Positions 7,491 to 15,003 of a stretch of DNA of 32,557 nt are shown in pieces. A program made the position numbers and the translations under genes. A model generated the notes under the pieces. That model worked only from the letters and a program-made list of their open reading frames with translations. It did no database searches and was not told where the DNA came from. The DNA comes from Desulfobacteraceae bacterium (GTDB lineage Bacteria > Desulfobacterota > Desulfobacteria > Desulfobacterales > Desulfobacteraceae), in assembly GCA_024226935.1 (NCBI GenBank), contig JAAELK010000151.1:1-32557 (forward strand), in the 5' to 3' direction. Numbering within the stretch: position 1 is the first letter of the stretch; each line of letters starts with the position of its first letter.

Positions 7491-9830
7491 TTGTGTCTTA
7501 TCGGGGGAACTGCTTTGGGGGATAATACCATTGATCAAAATTTATTTAGTGAAATAAAAAAGTTGGGTGCCAGGGATATGGAGCTGTGCATGCAGTGCGG
7601 AAACTGTTCTGCGGCCTGTCCTTTGTCAAGTGGTACCAATACTTTTCCCCGGAGGATATATCGCTATCTTCAGTTGGGGTTGAAAGATAAATTACTCGAA
7701 TCCCCGGAGCCATGGCTTTGCTATTATTGCGGTGATTGTAATACAGATTGCCCCAGGGGGGCGGAACCGGCCGAGACCATGATGGCTACCAGACGTTGGC
7801 TGACTACCCAATTTGACTGGACCGGTCTTGCATCTTTGTTTTATTCATCACCAAAATGGCAGATATTAGCTTTTTTGGGGATAACCATGGGCATGATTTT
7901 GCTTTTTTTATTTGGCCACGGCCCTGTTATTACCGACCGGGTTGCCTTGAATTCATTTGCTCCCCCCCACTGGGTGCATATAGGTGATCAGATCATGTTC
8001 GGGATACTTGGAGCATTACTTTTTTCAAACGGATTTCTCATGTATAGGGGGATTATGAAGGGAACTAAAATTCCCATTGTAATTTACTTAACCCAGGCTC
8101 CGGTTTTTTTGCTTCATTATCTGACCCAGAAACGGTGGCGTAAATGCGGTACCGGTCCCAGCAGCAGGTGGGTGAGGCATTTCTTTTTATTTTCCGGTTA
8201 CATTACAATGGAAGTTTTGATAATCGGTTTTCTTGAAGTTTTTCAGACCGATATTATTCATCCTTTCTGGCATCCCACGCGAATATTTGGATACTATGCC
8301 ACCATTGCCATCATGTCGGTTTCGGCAAATATGTTATACAGCAGGTGGTATTTAAAAGAGGAAAAGCTTCATAGGTATTCCGATTTTACAGATCTGTTTT
8401 TTTTGGTTTTATTATTCATGAGTGCTTTTACCGGTATTCTAGTTCATATATTTCGTCTTGCCCAATGGCCAATTGCTACCTATGTAATTTATACCATCCA
8501 TGTATCCATGGTTGTAGGCATGTTGTGTATCATGCTTCCCTTCGGTAAATTATCCCATCTTTTTTACAGGCCCCTTGCTATTTTTCTGACCACATTAAAA
8601 GAAAAAGTTATTAAAGAATCCCAGGTTGATTTTGTGACCGTGACAAAGGATGTGGGAGAAAATTTTATGGGCTGCATGCAGTGCGGCACTTGTTCTGGTG
8701 TTTGCCCCTGGAGTAGGATTTCCTACTATAGTCCCCGCCAGATACTTCGGAACATAAGTCTTGAAACCTGCACCCGGGCAAATGTTGATCTGGCTGTCTG
8801 GGATTGCGCCACCTGCGGCGCCTGTGTGGAAAATTGTCCCCGGGGTATTGAAATAATTGATCTTGTAAAATCGGTTCGCCAGCAGAATGTGATAGCCAAA
8901 AAACTTCCCAAATTTTTTGAAGCACCTGTTAAAAGTCTGGAAGAAAAGGGCAATCCCTGGGGAGGAAAACCTGTGGGACGTCTTGAATGGGCAAAAAAGG
9001 TTGAGATGCCTGGGTTTGTTTCCGATAAAGAATACTGCTTGTTTACCTGCTGCACAACCGCATATGATACAAGTGGTTCCAAAGGGTGCGAAATGGCGGG
9101 TCTTGCTCTGGTAAAATTATTGACCCATGCTAAAATCTGCTTTGGCAGTCTTGGTAATAAAGAAAGCTGCTGTGGAGATCAGGCCGCAGCAATTGGTGCC
9201 GGTCAAATATTTTCAGGTCTTGAACAAAAAAATACAGATCTATTTTTAAGTGCCGGGGTTAAAAAAATTTTGACATCCTCTCCCCATTGCATGAATACTT
9301 TTAAAAAACAATATGGGGTATTAAATGATTCGGTGGAGACACAGCACTATATTGAGCTTGTCGACAGGCTCATCACAAAAGGCGACCTTACACCTGTCCA
9401 TGAAGTTGATCTTTGTGTAACCTACCATGATCCTTGTTATTTAGGACGGCATAATGGCATTTACGATGCCCCCAGAAGGGTGCTCAAAAGTATTCCTGGA
9501 TTAAGGATTATTGAAATGGACGATACCAGGGAAAGAAGTTTGTGTTGTGGCGGCGGTGGTGGTGGCCCCTGGAAAGAATATCGCCAGGATCAGAGCTTTG
9601 CTATATTAAGATTGCACCAGGCGATGAAAACCGGTGCGAATGTTATTGCTACAGTCTGCCCTTATTGCATCAGAATGCTCAATGGGGCTATATGTGAATT
9701 GAAACTGGAAGATAAAATTAAAGTTCAGGATATTTCTGAACTGCTGTTAACATCAATTGAATTTTCTGAAGCAACAGGAAAGGCTGAGGCCAATATTTTA
9801 TGCCTCGACCGGGAGAATACTCATGTCTGA
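7491..9830 (+). CDS. Membrane HdrC / cytochrome b / HdrC / HdrB-type fusion protein
   Basis: A 779-residue four-module redox protein. (1) HdrC-like double [4Fe-4S] domain: CMQCGNCSAACP near residue 33 and CYYCGDCNTDCP near 77. (2) A membrane domain of about six helices (residues ~122-365) resembling the NarI/DsrM/QmoC cytochrome b subunit, with several His that could bind heme. (3) A second double ferredoxin domain: CMQCGTCSGVCP near 395 and CATCGACVENCP near 440. (4) An HdrB/HdrD-like pair of CCG domains, with CCTTAYD and SCCGDQAA, then YHDPCYLGRHNG, LCCGGGGGGPW and VCPYC. This implies electron transfer between the membrane quinone pool and a cytoplasmic thiol/disulfide-type or Fe-S acceptor. 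The start is uncertain: TTG at 7491 is the longest frame, but TTG at 7515 has a better ribosome binding site (GGGGGA). Its stop overlaps hdrA by 8 bp, indicating translational coupling. Confidence 0.85.
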   Translation: MCLIGGTALGDNTIDQNLFSEIKKLGARDMELCMQCGNCSAACPLSSGTNTFPRRIYRYLQLGLKDKLLESPEPWLCYYCGDCNTDCPRGAEPAETMMATRRWLTTQFDWTGLASLFYSSPKWQILAFLGITMGMILLFLFGHGPVITDRVALNSFAPPHWVHIGDQIMFGILGALLFSNGFLMYRGIMKGTKIPIVIYLTQAPVFLLHYLTQKRWRKCGTGPSSRWVRHFFLFSGYITMEVLIIGFLEVFQTDIIHPFWHPTRIFGYYATIAIMSVSANMLYSRWYLKEEKLHRYSDFTDLFFLVLLFMSAFTGILVHIFRLAQWPIATYVIYTIHVSMVVGMLCIMLPFGKLSHLFYRPLAIFLTTLKEKVIKESQVDFVTVTKDVGENFMGCMQCGTCSGVCPWSRISYYSPRQILRNISLETCTRANVDLAVWDCATCGACVENCPRGIEIIDLVKSVRQQNVIAKKLPKFFEAPVKSLEEKGNPWGGKPVGRLEWAKKVEMPGFVSDKEYCLFTCCTTAYDTSGSKGCEMAGLALVKLLTHAKICFGSLGNKESCCGDQAAAIGAGQIFSGLEQKNTDLFLSAGVKKILTSSPHCMNTFKKQYGVLNDSVETQHYIELVDRLITKGDLTPVHEVDLCVTYHDPCYLGRHNGIYDAPRRVLKSIPGLRIIEMDDTRERSLCCGGGGGGPWKEYRQDQSFAILRLHQAMKTGANVIATVCPYCIRMLNGAICELKLEDKIKVQDISELLLTSIEFSEATGKAEANILCLDRENTHV

Positions 9831-12800
9831 ACGAATCGGATTCTACATCTGCCATTGTGGTATTAATATCGCCTACCGGGTCAGGGTGGAAGAAATTGCA
9901 GCCTATGCATCAACTTTTCCCGGGGTGGTTATTGCCAGGGATTATTTATTCATGTGTTCTGATCCCGGTCAGGAACTTATTGAAACTGATATAAAAAAGC
10001 ATGATTTGACCCGGGTAGTTGTTGCGTCTTGTTCTCCCAGGATGCATGAAAAAACATTCAGGAGCGCCTGTGCCAGGGGCGGGCTAAACCCTTATTATGC
10101 CTTTCACATGGTATGTGTCAGAGAGCACGGATCATGGGTTACAGAAGATGAAGATGAGGCCACACAAAAGGCAAGAGTTCTTGTAAGGGCGGGTCTTAAG
10201 CGAGTCTCTTTTCAAGAGTCCCTTATTCCAAGTGAATTCTCGGTGAATTCAAATACATTGGTGGTGGGGGGTGGAATTGCAGGTATGCAGGCAGCTATTG
10301 ATATAGCAAGTTCGGGATTTAAGGCCTACCTTGTTGAAAAAGAACCAACAGTTGGCGGGCATATGCTTCAATATGACAAGGCATTTCCTACCCTTGATTG
10401 TACCGCCTGTATCGGAACTCCCAAAATGGTTGCCGTGGGCCAGGATAAAAATGTTGAATTGAAAAGTTATTGTGAAGTTGAAGATGTGGCTGGATTTGTG
10501 GGTAACTTTTCGGTCACCGTCAATAACAAGGCAAGATATATTAAAACCAATTGTACGGGTTGTGGTGATTGTTCAAAGGTATGTCCGGTTGATTTTCCCA
10601 ATGAATGGGATGTTAATACACAGATGCGAAAGGCAATTTACCTGTCTTTTCCCCAGGCGGTGCCGGTGAGGTATGTGATTGATAAAAAAAGTCCTGCTCC
10701 CTGTAGAACATCCTGTCCTGCCGGAACCAATGTCCAGGGATATGTACAGATGGTGAAAATCGGTAATTATCAGCAGGCTCTTAATATAATCATGGAACGT
10801 CTGCCTTTGCCGGGCGTTCTGGGACGGGTATGCCCCCATCCCTGTGAAATTGACTGTAGAAGGGGACTTGTTGATTCTCCTGTTTCCATCAGGGATTTGA
10901 AAAGATTTGCCGCAGACAATGCAAATTTAGCGGATGTTCCCCTGGCGGAAGTTAAAGAAATTGATAAAAAGATTGCCGTTATAGGATCAGGTCCAGCCGG
11001 GCTCACCGTGGCCTATTATTTGCGGCGCAAGGGATTTGCCGTCAGCATTTTTGAATCCATGGAACAACCAGGGGGGATGCTCAGAACCGGTATCCCCGAT
11101 TACAGGTTGCCCCCGGCCATACTGGACCAGGAGATTGATTATATCCTTTCCACGGGAGTGGAGCTTAAAACCGGTGTGGCATTGGGTCGAGATTTTACTT
11201 TGGCAAGCCTTAAAGATGATGGTTTTGAGGCCATATTTCTTGGAATAGGTGCCCATGTTCCCGTTAAAATGAACATTGAAAATGAAGATGTAGACGGGGT
11301 GTTGGATGCGGTTTTGTTTTTGCGCAAAGAAAATCTTGAAAGAGCCGGATCTGCCAAAAAACGGGTGGTTGTTATTGGGGGCGGGAACGTTGCAATGGAT
11401 GCAGCCAGGGTTGCTGTCCGATCGGGGGCAAATTTTGTATCTGTTGTTTACAGAAGGAGCTTAAAAGAGATGCCCGCCGACCATGAAGAGATCGAAGGCG
11501 CCAGGGAAGAGGGTATTGAATTTATCAATCTTGCGGGACCAAAAAAGATAGTGATGGATGGTGACCGGTTGGTTGGTATTGAATGCATTAAAAATGAACT
11601 TGGTCCTGCCGATGACAGCGGAAGAAGACGGCCTGTCCCGGTTGAAGGAAGTGAATTTCTCATTGAATGTGACATGATTATTCCCGCCATTGGTCAAAGG
11701 GTTGAAACGGCTCCTGTTTTAAAGGACACTCCCTTTGATCTGACAGCCTGGGGAACCTTCATTGTCGACCCCGATACCATGGAGACCTCGGAACCCGGGG
11801 TTTTTGCCGCAGGGGATGCTGTAACAGGTCCTGCCACTGTGGTTGAAGCCATTGCCGGTGGTCACAAAGTTGTAACGGCCATTGGGCGATATCTCAACCG
11901 GGAAATGGCCCTGTTTGAAGAGGAAAGAAAACAGCCGAAAATTGCGCCTCTAAAAAATGAGTTTATGCCCATCCCCGAAGATGCACAGCTTATGGCCAGG
12001 GCCAAGTCTGCCTTTGTAGACCCATCTGAAAGAAAGTTCTCCTTTGATGAAGTGGATCTGGGCCTTTGTGAAGAATCTGCCCAAAGAGAAGCTCAAAAAT
12101 GCATAAATTGCAGCGGTTGTTGCGAGTGCAAGCTTTGTGTGGACCAATGTAAGGCCGGGGCCATTGACCATGATATGAAAGATGAAAGACAAGTTATTGA
12201 TGTGGGTTCCATCATCATTGCCACAGGATTTGATCCCCTGGACCCCACCCCCATGCTCCAGTATGGTTATGGTAAATATGCCAATGTTTTTACCAACCTT
12301 GAATTTGAAAGGCTGTCAAATGCCACGGGTCCGACCCTGGGAAAACTTTTGAAACGAGATTTAAAAGACCCCATGGTTTTTACCGATCCGCCGAAAAGTG
12401 TGGCAATTCTCCATTGTATCGGAAGCCGGGATATAAATTTCCATGAATATTGTTCCAGGACTTGCTGCATGTATGCCTTGAAATATGCCCATCTTCTCAA
12501 GGATAAATGCGGACACGATACCCTGGTTTATAATTTTTATATTGATATGCGCTGTTTTGGAAAAGGGTATGAAGAATTTTATAAAAAAGTTCAGTCCGAA
12601 GGGGTTCGCATGATCCGGGGAAAAGTTGGCTTGATCACCGAAGATGAAAGCGGAATGCTCACCGTTCTTGCAGAAGATACCCTTTCCAACAAAATGGTTG
12701 AGATTGAGGTTGAGATGGCAATTTTGTGCACGGCCATGGAACCTCGATCTAATGCTGGAGATGTCATGCGAAAATTTGGAATAGGTATCGGATCCGATGG

Positions 12801-13206
12801 CTTTTTCCAGGAAGAGCACCCTAAACTTGCTCCGGTGTCGACGCCTTCAAGTGGTGTTTTTCTTGCCGGTGCATGCCAGGGCCCCAAAGATATTCCCGAT
12901 ACCGTGGCCCAGGCAAAGGGAGCAGCGGCAGAATGCCTGGCATTGAGCGCAAAAGGAGAAGTTGAAGTTCCGCCAATGATTTCATTTATTGATCCTGATG
13001 TCTGTGTGGGCTGCCAGGTATGTATAGGGCTTTGTCCCTACACTGCTATTGAATTTGATCAATTTAACCTGGTTTCAGAGGTCAATTATGCCGTATGCAA
13101 GGGGTGTGGAAGCTGTGCCGGACATTGTCCCAGCGGGGCTGCAAAAGTTCGCCATTTTACAGACAGGCAGGTTTTTGCGGAAATAGACGGACTATTACTT
13201 AATTAG
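9823..13206 (+). CDS. hdrA: HdrA with inserted NfnB/GltD-like NAD(P)H module
   Basis: A 1127-residue flavoprotein and the probable bifurcating subunit. The start is ATG 9823 (GGGAGA upstream), overlapping the previous stop. Order: N-terminal HdrA cysteine domain (CHCG at 10-13), FAD site VVGGGIAGMQAA (~147-158), first ferredoxin pieces (CTGCGDCSKVCP). A long insertion (~285-700) then resembles glutamate-synthase small subunit/NfnB: CRTSCPAGTNVQGY, CPHPCEIDCRR, IAVIGSGPAGLTVAYYLRR and VVVIGGGNVAMDAARVAVRS, ending with FAAGDAVTGPATVVEAIAGG. HdrA then resumes with CINCSGCCECKLCVDQC (~760), SRTCCMYALKYA and a C-terminal double [4Fe-4S] domain (CVGCQVCIGLCP, CKGCGSCAGHCP). The insertion offers a second flavin and an NAD(P)H site, so HdrA-type bifurcation could be coupled to NAD(P)H/ferredoxin. 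MvhD follows directly. Assignment as an HdrA is certain; the reaction is inferred. Confidence 0.9.
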   Translation: MSERIGFYICHCGINIAYRVRVEEIAAYASTFPGVVIARDYLFMCSDPGQELIETDIKKHDLTRVVVASCSPRMHEKTFRSACARGGLNPYYAFHMVCVREHGSWVTEDEDEATQKARVLVRAGLKRVSFQESLIPSEFSVNSNTLVVGGGIAGMQAAIDIASSGFKAYLVEKEPTVGGHMLQYDKAFPTLDCTACIGTPKMVAVGQDKNVELKSYCEVEDVAGFVGNFSVTVNNKARYIKTNCTGCGDCSKVCPVDFPNEWDVNTQMRKAIYLSFPQAVPVRYVIDKKSPAPCRTSCPAGTNVQGYVQMVKIGNYQQALNIIMERLPLPGVLGRVCPHPCEIDCRRGLVDSPVSIRDLKRFAADNANLADVPLAEVKEIDKKIAVIGSGPAGLTVAYYLRRKGFAVSIFESMEQPGGMLRTGIPDYRLPPAILDQEIDYILSTGVELKTGVALGRDFTLASLKDDGFEAIFLGIGAHVPVKMNIENEDVDGVLDAVLFLRKENLERAGSAKKRVVVIGGGNVAMDAARVAVRSGANFVSVVYRRSLKEMPADHEEIEGAREEGIEFINLAGPKKIVMDGDRLVGIECIKNELGPADDSGRRRPVPVEGSEFLIECDMIIPAIGQRVETAPVLKDTPFDLTAWGTFIVDPDTMETSEPGVFAAGDAVTGPATVVEAIAGGHKVVTAIGRYLNREMALFEEERKQPKIAPLKNEFMPIPEDAQLMARAKSAFVDPSERKFSFDEVDLGLCEESAQREAQKCINCSGCCECKLCVDQCKAGAIDHDMKDERQVIDVGSIIIATGFDPLDPTPMLQYGYGKYANVFTNLEFERLSNATGPTLGKLLKRDLKDPMVFTDPPKSVAILHCIGSRDINFHEYCSRTCCMYALKYAHLLKDKCGHDTLVYNFYIDMRCFGKGYEEFYKKVQSEGVRMIRGKVGLITEDESGMLTVLAEDTLSNKMVEIEVEMAILCTAMEPRSNAGDVMRKFGIGIGSDGFFQEEHPKLAPVSTPSSGVFLAGACQGPKDIPDTVAQAKGAAAECLALSAKGEVEVPPMISFIDPDVCVGCQVCIGLCPYTAIEFDQFNLVSEVNYAVCKGCGSCAGHCPSGAAKVRHFTDRQVFAEIDGLLLN

Positions 13207-13219
13207 ACAGGAGCAGTAT

Positions 13220-13669
13220 ATGAGCGAGTTTGAACCAAAAATAGTGGGATTTTTTTGTAATTGGTGTACCTTTACCGCTGCGGATCTGGCGGGTACATCC
13301 CGTCTGTCCTATCCATCCAATATTAAAATAATTCGGATGATGTGCAGTGGAATGGTTGATCCCAAATATGTGCTCAAAGCTTTTTTGAATGGAGCTGACG
13401 GTGTGTTGATAGGCGGATGTTGGCCCGGAGATTGTCACTATATTAATGGAAATTTAAAGGCAAGGCGGCGGGTGGCCATGCTGACTGAAATTTTAAAGGA
13501 ATATGGAATCGATGAACAGCGGTTCTGGTTGCGCTGGATTGCTGCAAGTGAGGGAACCATGCTTCGGGATGTTGCAAATGAAATGACAGATAAGTTAAAG
13601 CAGCTTGGTCCAAGCCCCTTTAATCTATCCTCAAACCGGAAAGATCTCACTGCCATGGGCGGACTATGA
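13220..13669 (+). CDS. mvhD: MvhD-type [2Fe-2S] electron-transfer protein
   Basis: A 149-residue MvhD/HdrA-partner protein that delivers electrons from a hydrogenase- or formate-dehydrogenase-like donor to the HdrA flavin. The family cysteines are all present: C13 and C16 (FFCNWC), C42 (MMCSG), C67 and C72 (GGCWPGDCHY), expected to bind a [2Fe-2S] cluster. Strong ribosome binding site (AGGAG) and a 13-bp gap after hdrA. Oddly, the last seven codons including the TGA (from 13649) lie inside an 88-bp interspersed repeat, so residues after about 143 (TAMGGL) come from the repeat rather than the ancestral gene. No hydrogenase large subunit is present in the window, so the partner is probably the FdhB/FrhB-like protein downstream. 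Confidence 0.9.
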   Translation: MSEFEPKIVGFFCNWCTFTAADLAGTSRLSYPSNIKIIRMMCSGMVDPKYVLKAFLNGADGVLIGGCWPGDCHYINGNLKARRRVAMLTEILKEYGIDEQRFWLRWIAASEGTMLRDVANEMTDKLKQLGPSPFNLSSNRKDLTAMGGL

Positions 13670-13735
13670 ATTTTACCCTTGAGTCCACCCATAACAAAGA
13701 TTGAAACTCTCTTTTGATATCGGGAGTTTTATATA
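13649..13735 (-). repeat. Interspersed two-hairpin repeat, copy B1 (overlaps mvhD end)
   Basis: Reverse-oriented 87-bp copy, about 91% identical to the next copy, from which it is separated by 1 bp. It begins inside mvhD and contains that gene's stop (13667-13669). Its hairpin 2 is degraded (GACTATGAA replaces GACCAGGGA), and that change creates the TGA. Confidence 0.85.
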
Positions 13736-13736
13736 A

Positions 13737-13823
13737 ACCGCCATGGGCGGACCAGGGATTTTACCCTTGAGTCCACCCACAACAAAGATTGAAACTCTCT
13801 TTTGATATCGACAGTTTCATATA
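13737..13823 (-). repeat. Interspersed two-hairpin repeat, copy B2
   Basis: Tandem partner of B1 in the same reverse orientation, between mvhD and the FdhB-like gene. GGACCAGGG (13749-13757) and CCCTTGAGTCC (13764-13774) form an imperfect hairpin 2. GAAACTCTC (13791-13799) with GACAGTTTC (13810-13818) is hairpin 1 with one mismatch. Confidence 0.85.
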
Positions 13824-13863
13824 AAAAAAAGTAAGACAGGCTGAAGAAACGGAGAATATACCA

Positions 13864-14994
13864 ATGGCAAATTTTACAAAATTGTCTTTCAAAAAAGGCG
13901 AAATGAATAAGAAACTGGCCCAATTTTTTAATGATATGATGGAAAAAGGTGTTGTGGATGCCTTGCTTTCTCCCATGACCCAGCCAAAACGTGGGGTGAT
14001 GCAGACACTTATTACCGATTCTTCTCATCTGAAAGCCATTGACCCCTTTGCACCGGTTGTACCTTTAAATGGTGCAAAAATTGCCTCATCCATTACAACA
14101 ACTCCTTCTGGCAGAAAATTAGCAATGGTTTTAAGATCTTGTGAAATAAGGGCCCTGATTGAGTTGGGCAAGCTTAGACAGGCCAATTTTGAGGATGTGT
14201 TGCTGATCGGCATTGATTGTCTGGGGCGATATGAAAATCTTGATTTTTTGACATTACAGGCCCGGGGAGAAACCTCTGAATCTTTTCTTGAAAAAGGGCT
14301 TGCCGGAGATACAAAAATCGATGATTTTGATATCTGCGGTGCCTGCAAAATATGTGAATTTCCTGTGGCAGATAATGTGGATTTACGGCTTTGTATCATT
14401 GGTGGTGGAACCGATTCTCTTTATATTGAAAGTTTGACGTCCAAGGGAGATCATGCCCTTGAAATTGCAGGGTTCGGTATCGGGGAAACACCTTCCAGTC
14501 GGGATGCTGATGTTAAACAACTTGTCTCTGCCCGAAAACTTGCCCGTGATGAGGGGTTTGCCAAGTACAGGGAATCAACCCATGGTTTCGATGGCCTTGA
14601 AGGCATGCTTGCCGGCTGTATCAACTGCTATAACTGCAGGGTGGCGTGTCCTGTTTGTTATTGCAAGGAATGTGTGTTTGTGACAGATACCTTCCGGCAC
14701 AACGCCGATCAGTATATGGGATGGGCAGATAACTTTGGAACACTTAAAATGCCTGCGGACACAATGTTCTATCATTTGACCCGAATGAGTCATATAAGTT
14801 TGTTTTGTGTTGGTTGCGGTCAGTGCACCAGTGCTTGCCCCAACAGTATTGATCTTATGCCTGCCTTCAGGACAGTGGCCCAGAAGACCCAAGATAGATT
14901 TGATTACCAGGCCGGTCGATCCCATGACGAAGAACAGCCCCTGACTGTCTTTGAAAATGATGAACTGGTTGAAGTGACAGGGCAGGTAAAATAG
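13864..14994 (+). CDS. FdhB/FrhB-like iron-sulfur flavoprotein subunit
   Basis: A 376-residue protein of the coenzyme F420 hydrogenase/formate dehydrogenase beta family (FrhB/FdhB type). Family members carry FAD and Fe-S clusters and pass electrons between a catalytic subunit and Hdr/MvhD. Visible are CEIRALIELGKL, a cysteine pair motif DICGACKICEFP (~158-169), the cluster-rich CINCYNCRVACPVCYCKEC (~257-275) and a final CVGCGQCTSACP ferredoxin motif (~319-330). It follows mvhD after a 194-bp gap filled mostly by two copies of the interspersed repeat, then sits 9 bp before the HdrA-HdrA gene. The start has GGAGA nine bases upstream. No catalytic FdhA or hydrogenase subunit is present here, so the donor must be encoded elsewhere. 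A formate or F420 role is not demonstrated. Confidence 0.8.
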   Translation: MANFTKLSFKKGEMNKKLAQFFNDMMEKGVVDALLSPMTQPKRGVMQTLITDSSHLKAIDPFAPVVPLNGAKIASSITTTPSGRKLAMVLRSCEIRALIELGKLRQANFEDVLLIGIDCLGRYENLDFLTLQARGETSESFLEKGLAGDTKIDDFDICGACKICEFPVADNVDLRLCIIGGGTDSLYIESLTSKGDHALEIAGFGIGETPSSRDADVKQLVSARKLARDEGFAKYRESTHGFDGLEGMLAGCINCYNCRVACPVCYCKECVFVTDTFRHNADQYMGWADNFGTLKMPADTMFYHLTRMSHISLFCVGCGQCTSACPNSIDLMPAFRTVAQKTQDRFDYQAGRSHDEEQPLTVFENDELVEVTGQVK

Positions 14995-15003
14995 GAGAAT
15001 ATT

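Noticed and set aside
12361-12819. Long reverse ORF inside hdrA (152 codons) and similar antisense ORFs in the Hdr genes
   Set aside because: They are antisense shadows of strongly conserved coding regions with no ribosome binding sites or recognisable domains.
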